Assembly (NCBI GenBank): GCA_014529385.2
Contig: CM043966.1
Coordinates: 109,662,808 to 109,722,807 of the forward strand
Direction of reading: 5' to 3'
Source of the DNA: Adiantum capillus-veneris
Taxonomy: Eukaryota; Streptophyta; Polypodiopsida; Polypodiales; Pteridaceae
DNA length: 60,000 nt
Of the stretch, positions 1-10,740 are shown in pieces. The notes below the pieces were generated by a model that saw nothing but the letters and a program-made list of their open reading frames with translations, did no database searches and was not told the origin of the DNA. The first letter of the stretch is position 1; every line of letters starts with the position of its first letter. A program made the translations under genes and the position numbers.

Positions 1-295
1 TTAAGTTGTCCAAAAGGACTTAGTTTGAGGTACACCATTTGGAACTATATTCTTAATAATGGAGTATCTCGGGGCTTGCCTTTGGCTTAACCATTATTGA
101 GCTACTAGCAAGCTCAACAAGAACCATAATCAACCGAGAAACGTTAGACCCTCTCCGCTAGTCTTTGCAATCAACAGTCTCTAAACCACGGGTATGGCTG
201 CTTAAGGACTAATTTTCAAAGGTAAACAAGAGTAGAAACTAAGGTTTTTTTAGGGTACCAACGCACAAAGTAATTTATACCTAAGTTTAATAAGC
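1..295 (+). other. Chromovirus leader before gag
   Basis: No coding potential is evident before the gag ATG at 296. By position this should be the untranslated leader between the primer-binding site and gag. No primer-binding site is recognisable, so the LTR boundary probably lies outside the window. Confidence 0.45.
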
Positions 296-1563
296 ATGGC
301 TAACAATAACCAAGAGAGTAGAATGAATATTGACAAACTTGATTTTGCACATGAAGGTGCTAATGATGATGCCCCCATGTTTGTTAATTATCTTGTTACT
401 AGGTTGCAACAAGCTATGGGCAACCCTCCTTTGCAAGGTGAATTTACTCAACAACTTCGTGTTTATGGGATTTCCCTTTCTCTCCAAGAGGAGAGAGAGC
501 TTAGGAGGCCTCTTGATGAGACTCCCATATAAGAAGACTCTCTCCCATAAGAGAGGAGGAATCCAAACAACGAGAAAGAAGTGAATCACTAAGCTCCTAT
601 AAAGATGGGCTACACGAAGACGGCGGTCTAGACGTTCGCCAACTCTTCCCAAGAGGAAACGGTCAACCCATAGTCCTTCTCCTTGTCACTCCGAAAGGGA
701 AGAGAGGGGAAATAAAGGAAGAAAAAGGTCACCCTCTTCTCCTTTTTCTTCACATTCCTCCTCTTACAATGAAAGCAACATCTATTCTCCTAGAGAATAC
801 AAGAGGAGAGGACATCACAAATCCTACCTTGCATGGATAAGGTCTCAAAAGCTCAAGAAATTCAAAGAGGGTGGAAAGAGTATCTATCTCTTTCCTTAAC
901 TATGATGGCACCTTTGGTGCTACTGACAAAGGATTGGTCTTCATCCAACAATTTAATGCGACCTTTGGAGACGAGGGCTTTAGAGAGTCCTCCAAGCTAC
1001 ATCATGTAGCTATACACTTTGAAAAATTTGCATGTCAATGGTGGGCTAGCCTTCATGGCAACGGCGAAGCCCCAAAAATATCAAAAACTCTACGAATTTC
1101 CATCATGAAGAAATTCCTTGTAAACAAGTTTTAGGATTTACATCTCAAGGCTACTATCTTTCAAAAGATAGGCTTCGTCGAGCAAAAGCAACATTTTTTT
1201 GCTAGATTATCTAAAGAATTGGCTGTCAACTCCCAACGGCTTGGTTCTATCATCAAAGTAATCCACCGCACTATGATTGCTTCGTACATCAATTTACAAC
1301 AAGGGGCTAAAAAGAATGCCAAGCCCATGGAAAACAAAGATTGAAATGAAGCAAAGGGGAGGAACAATGCCCAAAACTCTTTCCAATGCTATTCCAACAA
1401 CAACAACAACAATTGTTCCAAGGAGAAGGGAGTTTACAAAGGTAAAAATAAACTCTCTTCTCAAGAGCTAGAAGCTATTCGTAAGGACCATAAATGTTTT
1501 AAGTGTGGGGATCAAGGACATGGCTATCGTTCTTGCCCCAAAAGAAATGCCCGCAATGAGACT
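296..1563 (+). pseudogene. gag: Chromovirus gag, broken
   Basis: Encodes the capsid/nucleocapsid polyprotein of the retrotransposon. A start at 296 opens with MANNNQ and runs 78 codons; the reading then shifts to another frame at 871-1563. That second part holds a retrotransposon capsid-like stretch (residues such as FEKFACQWWASL near 1020) with stops near 1132 and 1344. The nucleocapsid zinc knuckle follows at 1495-1536 as C-F-K-C-G-D-Q-G-H-G-Y-R-S-C, a perfect CX2CX4HX4C. An asparagine-rich linker precedes it. At least one frameshift and two stops prevent translation as a single protein. Confidence 0.85.
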
Positions 1564-1658
1564 CCTAGAGCTTCCACAGTCGAAGCTGCAAAAAAGGATG
1601 CTCATTGCAAACGATTGCCTCTCTCCTATGCTTGGGGAAGGATAAGGGAGCATGATGC

Positions 1659-2366
1659 TTCATTCTATTTGACCCTGGCTCTACTCACAACTTCATATCA
1701 ATGGAGTTGGCCACTAAGTTGGGCATTCAAGCTTTTGAGATGGAAAATATTATAACTACCGATGGAGATTTTAAGGGATAGCAAGCCTCCGTTACTCCCT
1801 TGATTGGGAAGTTGAGACTTCATCTCCAAAGCTACATCGACAAAGAAGACTTTTTCATTTCTCCTCTCCAACATGAGGATGTTATCCTAGGGGCACCATG
1901 GTTCAACCGCATGGCTACCAACATGAAGTTCCCTAAAAGGAGAATCTACTTCGCCTACAGGGAAAAGAGCATGTATATAGATGCTAATGAGTCCAGTTGT
2001 ACTATATCACTTGTAAATTCACCTGCTTTTGATAAAAAGTTCAATTTCCTCTTGTCAAAGTGTCTCTAAATGGTCCTAATGTTTTATCAAATGAAAATGG
2101 TAGGAATCAAGAAGAGTTAGACTTGTCTAATGTTCAAAATGGACTCCAAGATGTTTTTATCGATGATATCCCTATGGACTTACCTCCAAAATAAGGGGAT
2201 GATGACCATCGAATTGAGCTCCTACCAAGAAGCTCACCGCCTAACAAGCCTCCTTATCGAGTTTCCCAAGCTCAACAAGAGGAGATCATGAGGCAACTAC
2301 AGGAATTGGTAGACAAAGGGATGGTGAGGCCTAGCTCCTCTCTCTTTTGTTCTCCAATTCATTTAG
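1659..2366 (+). pseudogene. pol: Chromovirus protease and start of RT, broken
   Basis: The aspartic protease begins with FDPGSTHNFIS at about 1668. The usual catalytic D-S/T-G triplet reads D-P-G here. An in-frame TAG follows near 1779. The flap and C-terminal part continue to 2069, including VILGAPWF, the usual 'ILG-PW' end of the protease fold. The linker to RT (DVFIDDIPMDLPP) and the first RT block (PPYRVSQAQQEEIMRQ, GMVRPSSS) run to 2366 in another frame with one stop. There the copia element interrupts it, just before the expected KKDGTYRMCVVYR block seen in copy 2. Confidence 0.85.
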
Positions 2367-2987
2367 TGTTAAGTATAGAGCCTGATTTACCCCTTGTAAT
2401 TTTTTGTATTAAAAACGCACAATTGTAAGGCCCCCCTTATGAGGAGAAGCCATTGTGCATGAAGAAAAATCACTTTCAAAAACCAAAAATTTTCAAGGCC
2501 AGTCTCAAGCAAAGCTCAAGACTGGCTTCACCAGAATATTTCTTTTTGTCAGAATATGATGGCCGGATAGCAGTCGAAAAGTGGTCGGGAAATGGCCAAT
2601 CATTTGGCCAGTTGACCTATGGGGTTGATAGTCAATGGCTGATGGTTGATAGCCAATTTCAAAGGAAAACTTGCCTTATCAAGGGTGGCCACACATGGGT
2701 GGATTGGAGAGTCCATTTGGACTTGTCTACACAAGGGCGGCTACACACGGCTGCCTCTCATGAGAGGGTAGCCCTTTTGGCCTATATCGGGAGGCCGTTT
2801 TTACACACATTAAAGAGTCTAAATTTGATGCAACAAGGTGGGTGTGATGTGGTGAGAGTGAAGCAAGGTGGGAGCTCTATTAAGGGTATAATCCCTTTGT
2901 AAACTACTTCTTGTTTGAAGTATTAAAGCCATTGAGTGGTTGCTTTCTCGTGGATGTAGCCCACATTGGGTGAACCACATATATCGT

Positions 2988-3079
<92 letters not shown>

Positions 3080-3160
3080 ATCTTTTGTGTGTAAGAGTTT
3101 GTCTCTCTCCATTAAATAAGCTACTCAATTATCTACTTAGCTACGTCATACTTCCTAACA
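2367..3160 (+). repeat. Copia 5' LTR
   Basis: Starts TGTTAAG and ends with CTAACA, the usual TG...CA termini, directly before a primer-binding-site-like stretch. Length is about 794 bp, including an 87-bp (CT)n tract. A 149-codon open frame at 2453-2902 lies wholly inside the LTR and has no recognisable domain, so I do not call it a gene. Confidence 0.88.
2992..3078 (+). repeat. (CT)n microsatellite in copia LTR
   Basis: Uninterrupted CT dinucleotides for about 87 bp. It lies near the 3' end of the LTR, so it would be in the transcribed part. Confidence 0.97.
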
Positions 3161-3174
3161 AAAGATATCAGAGC
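3161..3174 (+). other. Primer-binding site, initiator tRNA-Met type
   Basis: AAAGATATCAGAGC directly follows the LTR end. It resembles the common plant copia site TGGTATCAGAGC, complementary to the 3' end of initiator methionine tRNA, with substitutions at its first bases. Confidence 0.7.
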
Positions 3175-3232
3175 AAGGTTTGCCCATAGCTAAAGTATCT
3201 AAGGAAAGGGTTCCTTGAATTGAGTGGGAGTA

Positions 3233-3850
3233 ATGGCATAGGAAGGGAAGCTCAAGATCGAGAAGTTCAACAGCAAAAACTACCAACATTGGAAGATGCA
3301 GATTGAAGACTATCTCTACCAGAAGGACCTTCATTTGCCACTAGGCGGTCTTGCAAAGAAGCCCACAACAATGGCAGATGAAGCATGGATTGTCCTTGAT
3401 CGAAAGGAATTAGAAACAATCTGGCTAAGCTTGGCGTCAACGGTGGCCTTCAATGTTTCAGAGATGAAGACCACGGAGGACTTAATGAAGTCACTTGGCG
3501 GCCTCTACGAGAAACCATTGGCATCCAATAACATATTTCTCATGAAGCCCATGTTCAATCTAAAGATGGCATAGAATGGTCCAGTTGCAGAACACCTAAT
3601 GACTTTAACACCAACATAAGTCAACTGCGAAGGAGAAGCACAGGAGAATCATCAAGTGTTGCACTGTCAGAGGAAACAAGAGGAAGGCCTAAGGAGAAGT
3701 TCAAAAACCAAAAGGCTCGTGATCGCTCAAGGTGGAGCAAGTCACACTGAAAGTTAGTTCTTGAATGTTGGAAGTGCAGCAAGAAGGGCCACGTCAAGAA
3801 GGATTGCTGGTCCAAGAAGAAGAAGGAGTCGGAGTCTGAAGACAACAAGA
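3233..3850 (+). pseudogene. gag: Copia gag, broken
   Basis: An ATG at 3233 is followed after one codon by TAG. The same frame then continues as EGKLKIEKFNSKNYQHWKMQ, the typical start of a copia gag (UBN2-like capsid). This frame stops near 3572. The nucleocapsid knuckle lies at 3766-3807 as C-W-K-C-S-K-K-G-H-V-K-K-D-C, a perfect CX2CX4HX4C, followed by a lysine- and glutamate-rich tail. The early stop and frame changes rule out expression of a full Gag. Confidence 0.85.
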
Positions 3851-3867
3851 CAACATCGGAGGCTAAT

Positions 3868-4900
3868 GTGGCAGATAAAGTAGAGCAAGATGCTATAATT
3901 CTCTCATTAGACAATGTGTCTAATTCTTGGATAGTAGATTCCGGGGCTTCATTCCATGCAACACCACACAAGCAACATTTTCAAGATTACACCAAAGGTA
4001 ATTTTGGGTATGTATGCTTGGGAGATGATGAAGCTTGTGAAATTGTCGGCAAAGGTACAGTTTGTGTCAAAACTGCTAGCTTAAAGATGTTAGGCATGTT
4101 CCTTCTCTTCGCAAAAATTTGATCTCTACAAGAAAATTGGACAATGAAGGTCACAACATTGCATTCGAAATCAAACGGTGGAAGATCGTAAAGGGATCTT
4201 TGGTGGTTTTCAAAGGAGAAAAGGTTGGTACACTTTACTTGTGTACTGTCAGCTTGCAATCTTCAGCTTATGCAACAAAAGTCGACATTGCGCTGTGGCA
4301 CTACCGACTTGGGCATATGAGTGCCAAAAGAATGCAAATCCTTCAAACAAAGAAGCTTCTACCAGGTTTGAAGAAGTGGACTTAGACATCTGTGAAGATT
4401 GTGTTTATGGTAAACAAAAGAGGGTAAAATTTCAAAAATCAGGAAATGAAAGAAAAAATAAAAAACTTGAATTGGTTCCTTTTGATGTTTGGGGTCCTGC
4501 AAGTACACCATCTTTTAGTGGTTCATTGTACTATGTAACATTCATAAACGATGCAACTAAAAAAACATGGGTCTATGTCATGAAGAATAAATACGATGTG
4601 TTTTCTATATTTCAAAGGTGGAAAGCCTTTCTGGAGAATGAAGTAGGTACCAAGGTTAAATGCCTCAAATCCGACAATAGAGGCGAATATTGCAGCCAAG
4701 ATTTTGAAAGATTTTGTGCTAACAATGGCATTCGGAGGCAAAAAAGAACCCCCAAGGACACCTCAACAAAATTGGACTTTGGAAAGATGAGCAAGACATT
4801 GGAGCGAGCACGAAGCATGCGGCTACATGCAGGCCTATCGCTTGAGCTTTGGCGGAAGCAGTATGTATGTATGTGTACTTAATCAACCAGTCACCCTCAA
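3868..4900 (+). pseudogene. pol: Copia protease and integrase, broken
   Basis: The protease has an intact catalytic signature, WIVDSGASFHAT, near 3928. The integrase zinc-binding part reads LWHYRLGHMSAKRM and ICEDCVYGK (HHCC pattern). The catalytic core starts at LVPFDVWGPA (first D) and LKSDNRGEYCSQDF (second D). Past GIRRQKRTP the frame is lost: the block that should hold the third acidic residue, usually written TPQQNGVAERKN, is present only as a frameshifted trace. Two overlapping frames carry the reading, so frameshifts lie near 4200 and 4740. Confidence 0.87.
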
Positions 4901-4957
4901 CGGCATGGGATGGGGGAGTTCTACAGGAGGCATGGACACGTAAACCAATGAATAGTA

Positions 4958-6423
4958 ATGAACTATTCATTTCTCAAAGTATTTGGGTGCGAGGCTTTCA
5001 TGCACATAGATAGAAACCTAAGGCCAAAGCTAGATGCAAAGTCCAAAAAGTGTTTCTTCATCGACTATGGAGAAGGTGACTTTGGATATCGCCTATGGAA
5101 TCCTGAAGATGGTAAAATCTTTAGGAGTAGGGATGTAATTTTTAACAAATAAAATATATACAAAGATTACTTGGAAAGAAAACAAACAAAAGAAACATGT
5201 GATGAGTACATGGAGCTTAAGGACGATGAAGACTCAAGGAGTGCAAATGGTGACAACGTACAACAACATCAACCAAATGAGGAGCCTCAACCTATTCCCC
5301 AAAGATCTACAAGAGCAAGTAGACCTCCAGAAAGGCTTATTTCTTCCTTCAACCATCTCTTGATCTCAGATTCTGGAGAGCCGGAATCACACAAGGAATC
5401 TATGCAACACAAATCCAAAGAAGAATGGATAAGAGCATGCAATTGGAGACGGACTCATTACATCACAACCAAACATGGGAGTTGGTTGAGTTGCCTAAAG
5501 GTAAGCGAAAACTTTAGAACAAATAAGTGTACAAGCTGAAGGAAGAAGAAGGTGGGAAGAAAAGGTACAAGTCTAGACTTGTGGTAAAAGGGTTTTCTCA
5601 AAATAAAGGTATTGACTTCAATGAAATATTTTCTCTTGTTGTAAAAATGAACTCAAGTAGTCTTGTCTTAAGCCTTGTGGCTTCTCATGCTTTAAATCTT
5701 GAGCAAATGGATGTAAATACGACATTCCCTCACGGTGACTTAGAGGAGGAAATTTACATACTTCAACCAAAGGGGTGTGAAGTAAAAGGTAAGGAGAAAA
5801 TGGTTTGTAGATTAAAGAAAAGCTTCTATGGTTTAAAGCAAGCATCAAGACAGTGGTACTTGAAGTTCAATCGATGGATGTTGGATCATGGATTCACAAG
5901 ATGCAACTCAGATCACTGCATCTACACGAAGAATTTGGAAGATGGGAAGCTCATCATCCTAATATTGTATGTTGATGACGTGATGATTGCAAGTGCTAAT
6001 ATGCAGGACATCAAAGACCTAAAAGAGGAGTTGTCTAAATCTTTTTCAATGAAAGATTTAGATGTTGCAAAGAGGATACTTGGTATGAAGACATCAAGGG
6101 TCAGGACGAAGAAGACAATAAAGCTATCACAAGAGGATTACATCAAGAAGGTATTAGAAAGGTTTGCAATGCAAAATGCAAAAATGATTTTTACACCTTT
6201 GTCTCGTCAATCAAAATTAACCAAGGATATGTGTCCAAAGACACAAGAGGAGATAGCCTATATGTCTAAAGTTCCATATGCTACAGCGGTAGGTTCTCTT
6301 ATGTATGATATGGTCTGGATAAGGCCATACATTGCACGTGCAATGAGAGTTGTAAGCAAGTTCATGGACAACCCAAGTAAGGAGCACTGGCAAGCTATGA
6401 GAAGTGGATACTTTGGTATCTGA
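4958..6423 (+). pseudogene. pol: Copia reverse transcriptase, broken
   Basis: Two joined stretches. 4958-5539 holds the integrase C-terminal to RT linker (VFGCEAFMHI, RLWNPEDGKIFRSRDV, then RSTRASRPPERL). 5527-6423 is a 298-codon open frame covering most of the RVT_2 domain: YKSRLVVKGFSQNKGIDF, LYGLKQA-like FYGLKQASRQWYLKF, and ILYVDDVMIA with the intact YVDD catalytic box. A frameshift near 5530 separates the parts. One of the better preserved domains of this copy. Confidence 0.9.
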
Positions 6424-6429
6424 AAAGGA

Positions 6430-6930
6430 CAACAATGAATGCTTTGTATTTTGGAGGAACTGATATTTTTTCTTCAAGGGTATGATGATGCAGATGTGCC
6501 AGGTGATAATGATACTCGAAGGAGCACTACTCGCTATGTCTTCACGATTGGAGGCATAGTAGTAAGTTGGGCTTCAAAGCTGCAAAAAGTGGTCTCACTT
6601 TCCACCACGGAAGCAGAGTATGTAGCAATGATAGAGGCAAACAAAGAAATATTGCAGCTTAACAGATCTTAGAAGAGCTTCGATTCAAACAAGACAATTG
6701 TGCCTTGTACAGTGATAGCTAAAGCGCTATCCATCTTGCAAAGAACTCATCATTTCATTCAAATGACAAAGCACATTTCACTCCATACGCACACTTTTGG
6801 AAGAGGGACAGCTAAAGCTAGGAAAGGTGCATACAAGTGAAAATCCTACAGACATGTTTACAAAGATGGTCAACAAGGAGAAGTTGATCTTCTGCTCATC
6901 TTCAATCGGCATTCAAGGATAAGAAGCCAG
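6430..6930 (+). pseudogene. pol: Copia RNase H, broken
   Basis: [18 protein letters not shown] and [12 protein letters not shown] are hallmark strings of the copia RNase H domain, here at about 6479-6640. The frame stops at 6670; the domain's tail is visible in other frames to about 6930. A polypurine-like tract, CAAGTGGAAGAT, sits at 6971-6982, directly before the 3' LTR. Confidence 0.85.
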
Positions 6931-6982
6931 GATGAAAAGTAGTCACAGGTTTGGTTTGGAAGTCAGTCTCCAAGTGGAAGAT

Positions 6983-7037
6983 TGTTAAGCATGGAGCCTC
7001 ATTTATCCCTTGTAATTTTTTGTATTAAGAACGCACA
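6983..7037 (+). repeat. Copia 3' LTR, first 55 bp only
   Basis: TGTTAAGCATGGAGCC at 6983 matches the start of the 5' LTR at 2367 with few changes, up to AACGCACA at 7030-7037. The 5' LTR then continues TTGTAAGG, whereas here chromovirus RT sequence resumes. About 740 bp of LTR is missing. Confidence 0.88.
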
Positions 7038-7970
7038 TTTCTTTTAGTCTTTGTAAATATTTTGTCATGCCTTTTGATTTGACAAATGCTCCATCCACGT
7101 TCAATCATTTGATGGAGAAAATATTTAGACACTACCGCAAGTACACTGGTATCATCATCTACTCCAAGTCCTTGGAGGAGCACAAGCAACATCTCCATGT
7201 GATGTTTCAAGCTTTGAGAGAGAATAGCTTTTTATCAATCAAAAGAAGAGTGAATGTTTCCTTCAAGAGATTTAATACTTAGGTCGTATTATCTCTCAAG
7301 ATGGTATCCGTATGGATCCATCAAAGTTAGAGGTAATAAAAGTATGGCTTAATCCAAGGAATCTACATGAGCTAAGAAGATATATTGGTATGTGTGCATA
7401 CTATAGATGCTTCATAGCAAAATTCTCTCAAATAGCAAGACCATTACATGACTTAACAAAGAAGAACGTTAAGTACTCATGGACTGCTAAGGACAAAAAT
7501 GCTTTTGACAAGCTCAAAGAGAAGCTTACCTCCCAACCAATCCTTATGCTTCTGAATCTCTCAAAACCATTTGAGGTCCAATGTGATGTTTGTGGTGATT
7601 GCCTTGGAGAAGTCTTCAAGAAGAGCATGCCATAGCCTATGAGAGCCGAAGGCTCAATACGAACGAACGGGTCTTGAGTATATATGAAAAAGAGCTTTAG
7701 TTGTTCTACTTGTCCTAGACACATGGAAGCACTATCTATTGGGGACTCTAGTTATTTTGCAAACGGACTACCAAAGTCTCAAGTACTTCATGACGTAAAC
7801 CAAGCTTTTTGATAAAAAACTGAGGTGGGAAAAAATTCTTTCGCGATTTTATTTTCATATTGCTCACATTGCTGGTATGCATATTCAAGTGGCCGATGCA
7901 CTTTCACGGACGCCCAAGAGTCAATGCACTGTCTATAGCAACTCATAATGATCTATCTTCTATGATAGAT
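7038..7970 (+). pseudogene. pol: Chromovirus RT end and RNase H, broken
   Basis: RT resumes with VMPFDLTNAPSTFNHLMEKIF. Compared with copy 2 (LFFDDIIIYS), this copy reads KYTGIIIYS: about 15 nt are gone, including the two catalytic aspartates, so this RT cannot be active. Downstream are the thumb (LRRYIGMCAYYRCFIAKFSQIA) and the RNase H start (PFEVQCDVCGDCLG), with a stop at 7633. The RNase H C-terminus (VADALS) is readable near 7890. Stops occur near 7280, 7635 and later. Confidence 0.88.
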
Positions 7971-7979
7971 GAGTATGCT

Positions 7980-9345
7980 ACTGACTTGACTTTAAAGACA
8001 TAATGTCAGTCCTTGCATTGGGGAAGAAAGAATAACCATTCACTTGCACGATGGTTATCTTCTCCATGGAAATAGGCTATGTCTTACTCACTCCCTTCGT
8101 GAGAAAGTTATATATGAATCACATGCTCCTCCATATGCAGGGCATAGAGGCACTCAACCTACTCTTCGAGGAGTAGAGACATACTTCTATTGACCTATCA
8201 AGAGTATGTTTCAAAATGTGTGGTATGCCAAAAGACCAAGTATGATCTAGGGAAGCAACTTGGCTTACTCCAACCATTGCCAATCCCTAATTTACCATGG
8301 GAGAGTATATCCATGGATTTTATCTTTGGATTACCCAAGTCTATCCATAGGAATACGAGAATATGGACAATAGTAGACAGGTTTAGCAAGCAAGCACACT
8401 TTATTCCTATCAAAAAGACTGTTAGGGCACACCAAATGGCAACCCTCTTCATATCCCAGATTTTCAAACACCATGGATTACCAACATCCATTGTGTCACA
8501 GATAGAGATCCTAGAATGACCAATAATTTTTGGAAAGGTATCTTTGAATATCTAGGTACAAGATTGAATTTCTCTTTGGCCTATCACCCACAAACGGATG
8601 GCCAAAGTGAGATAGCCAATCTTACGATTCTCGATCTACTAAAGACTTATGTTACAGAAGTAGATCAATGCTCACAATGGGAGAAATACTTACACCGTGT
8701 AGAGTATGTGTACAATAATACTTTCCATACTACTACAGGAAAGACACCTTTTGAAATCATAAAGGGAAGACCTAAAAGCTCCTTGCAACTTAAAGTACAT
8801 GGAAAGATCTTCACTACTGATGAGTATAGCCGTGACCTACAAGAATCTTTCCAAAAGCTTAAGGAGGCTACATCCATCTCTAAACAAAGGCAAAAGGTTG
8901 TTGTTGATAAGCACAGAAGGGCCTTAACATTCAAAAAAAATGATTGGATCTTACTCAAGTTTCCCAAGGCTCGATTAAGGCAAACGGCTAGAAATATTAC
9001 TATGGGCCATCAAAAGTATTATGCTAAACTAGCAAAAAGATACTATAGTTTTTTTCAAATCTTGAAGCCAATCAATGACATGGCTTATCAACTCAAGTTG
9101 CCTAACCATTGGCTCATACACAATGATTTCCATGTGAGCCTACTTAAGCCCTACAAAGGAGAGCCACCAAGCGAACCAATTATTAAAGACCCACCAGAGA
9201 TCAAAGACCAAGAAGAGATGCTACAACCCGAAGCTATCCTTTGGCATGAGGACAAAGTACTACGACATGATAAGATTATCTGATGGCATCTTATTAAGTT
9301 CAAAAATTATCCTTTTGAAGATGCTAGATAGATGCAACAAATATA
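7980..9345 (+). pseudogene. pol: Chromovirus integrase and chromodomain, broken
   Basis: The zinc-binding part spans about 8100-8240 (AGHRG... and CVVCQKTKYD), with stops. The core has D1 in SMDFIFGLP. At D2 the frame slips: copy 2 reads SIVSDRDP, while this copy has two extra bases after GTGTCA (8487-8502), so its frame ends at 8517. The E is in GQSEIANLT. The C-terminus reaches LPNHWLIHNDFHVSLLKPYKG, then the chromodomain: HEDKVLRHDKII, TGA at 9283, and LIKFKNYPFEDA, with a further TAG. The chromodomain normally binds histone marks to direct insertion. Confidence 0.88.
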
Positions 9346-9755
9346 GGTTAAGGATAGTATGAACCTTGTCAATGCTTACAATGCTACATTAGAGCAAGCA
9401 AATGTACATGTTTCTTTTAAACGATCAATGTTTTTGTCTTATAAGACTAATTCTCTTCTTATTGTGCACAAATTTAAGTAGTATGCATGCTTAGAATCAT
9501 GTTTGTGATAATGACGTCTCTCAAACACCAAGTAGAATTTGACACTGTACTTTGAGAGAATGAAATAGACTAAAGAGTAGACACGCTTGCGGCAGCTACG
9601 TCTCCCAAGCACCAAATGGATTAGTCATCCCTCTTGGAATGATGTCGTAGGGTAAAAAGGGATCCTCTACCCGCTAAGAAACATCTACTAATGACTAAGG
9701 CTTTATCTCTTCTACCTCATAGTCGAGGACGACTATGATTTCAAGAGAGAGGTAA

Positions 9756-10105
9756 TGTCATAATATCTAATATCTAACCAATCCAAATGATTTTCTTATA
9801 TTAAACTGATCATTTAATGCGGGAGAATAAATGGGCAACAAGAGTTAGAATATAGACATGTGCTTATGGATCTATCTCGACACGGGGCCAAAGTCAAAGG
9901 GTCCAAATGAGAGATGGTATGTCAAAGATCTAGCAATGGAGCTTAAAGACCTTAGCATTAGCTTCATTAAAGACCTCCAATGGTTGGTGTAAAAGTCCTT
10001 AGACCTTAGGTTAAATCTAGGCCTATGCTTGAGGTGCTTGATAATTGAAAGTGCATGAGATGCTTGACAACTAAGGTGCATGCTTGAAGGTAGGCGTGTG
10101 ATTGA
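9756..10105 (+). repeat. Chromovirus 3' LTR, truncated
   Basis: Begins TGTCATAATATCTAA after the polypurine tract. It matches LTR starts at 23668 and 58977, including the shared GGGAGAATAAA and CTTGAGGTGCTTGATAATT blocks. The match ends near 10105 (TAGGCGTGTGATTGAA), after which the other copies continue differently. The remaining two thirds or more of the LTR is absent. Confidence 0.82.
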
Positions 10106-10221
10106 ATTCCATAAGAGACTTCTCTCCACCATCTTCTCTTAAGGACTCCTATACCATTGAAGTAATAAAGTTATTTATAAGCAATCAAAGACTATTCTTA
10201 AATGAAATCCTAAGTAATTAC
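10106..10221. other. Short unassigned junction
   Basis: Sequence between the truncated LTR and the first exon-like block of the transposon gene on the minus strand. It holds no recognised feature; the left end of the DNA transposon may lie here but no terminal repeat was found. Confidence 0.4.
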
Positions 10222-10689
10222 CTTTTTCTTATGTTTTGCCGCCTTGGAAGCTTTGTCTTTTTCTTCTAACAAATCTTTTAGCTTACTTGTAACCCTTTAA
10301 AATAAAAATGACTCAATAACTTAAAATGCTAAGAAGAGCATCACACTAACTCTAAGTAAGATAATGAGAAAATTAAGTATACCTTTCTCTTTCGATTGCT
10401 TTTCCTAGAGCTCGCATCCATATCATCCGCAGCACAAGACTCGCTTAAACTTTTATCCTTCATTTTCTCACGAATAAAAATCAATAAAGACACTACATAA
10501 CTAAAATATAACATGAATCTCATCAACAGATAAGGTTTTTACAATCAAACCTTTTTCGTCACATTATCACCATTGCCACCCCCCTCATGATCTATATGTG
10601 TCTCTTTTCCTTGTAATGAGACTTTTGAGCTTTCATCTCTTATAAAATGTTGATACTCCTATACAATTGTAAAGAAAACATGATCTTCA

Positions 10690-10740
<51 letters not shown>

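Larger units (their letters stand above)
1..2366 (+). mobile_element. Ty3/gypsy chromovirus copy 1, left part
   Basis: This is the leader, gag, protease and start of reverse transcriptase of a Ty3/gypsy element whose 5' LTR lies left of the window. The domain order gag, CCHC knuckle, aspartic protease, RT is the Ty3 order. The chromodomain of the same copy is found at 9230-9345, after the interrupting copia element, which places it among chromoviruses. From about 2075 onward it aligns closely with copy 2 starting at 47869. Copy 2 lets the break be placed exactly: homology stops after the shared 'tttagtg' at 2362-2368. Several stops and frameshifts show the copy is dead. Confidence 0.9.
2367..7037 (+). 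mobile_element. Ty1/copia element inserted in the chromovirus
   Basis: A full-order copia element: 5' LTR, primer-binding site, gag, protease, integrase, RT, RNase H, polypurine tract, and only the first 55 bp of the 3' LTR. Integrase before RT is the diagnostic Ty1/copia order. Both LTR starts read TGTTAAG followed by the same 40-plus bases with a few differences (2367 and 6983). The ORFs contain many stops and frame changes, so it is inactive. No target-site duplication survives, because the right end and about 0.22 kb of target are missing. Confidence 0.93.
7038..10105 (+). mobile_element. Ty3/gypsy chromovirus copy 1, right part
   Basis: Resumes inside RT after the copia element and continues through RNase H, integrase, chromodomain, a 3' untranslated stretch (9346-9755) and the first 350 bp of the 3' LTR. 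It aligns to copy 2 at 48375-50645 plus 58507 onward. A polypurine tract (CAAGAGAGAGG) precedes the LTR at 9742-9752. Confidence 0.9.

Noticed and set aside
2453-2902. 149-codon frame in the copia 5' LTR
   Set aside because: Entirely inside the LTR, no recognisable domain, and the 3' LTR copy is missing so conservation cannot be tested.
2904-3189. Open frames of repeated Ser-Leu or Arg-Glu
   Set aside because: They are translations of the (CT)n/(GA)n tract. The same applies to the frames at 40896-41276, 44040-44483 and 45403-45834 where they cross CT tracts.
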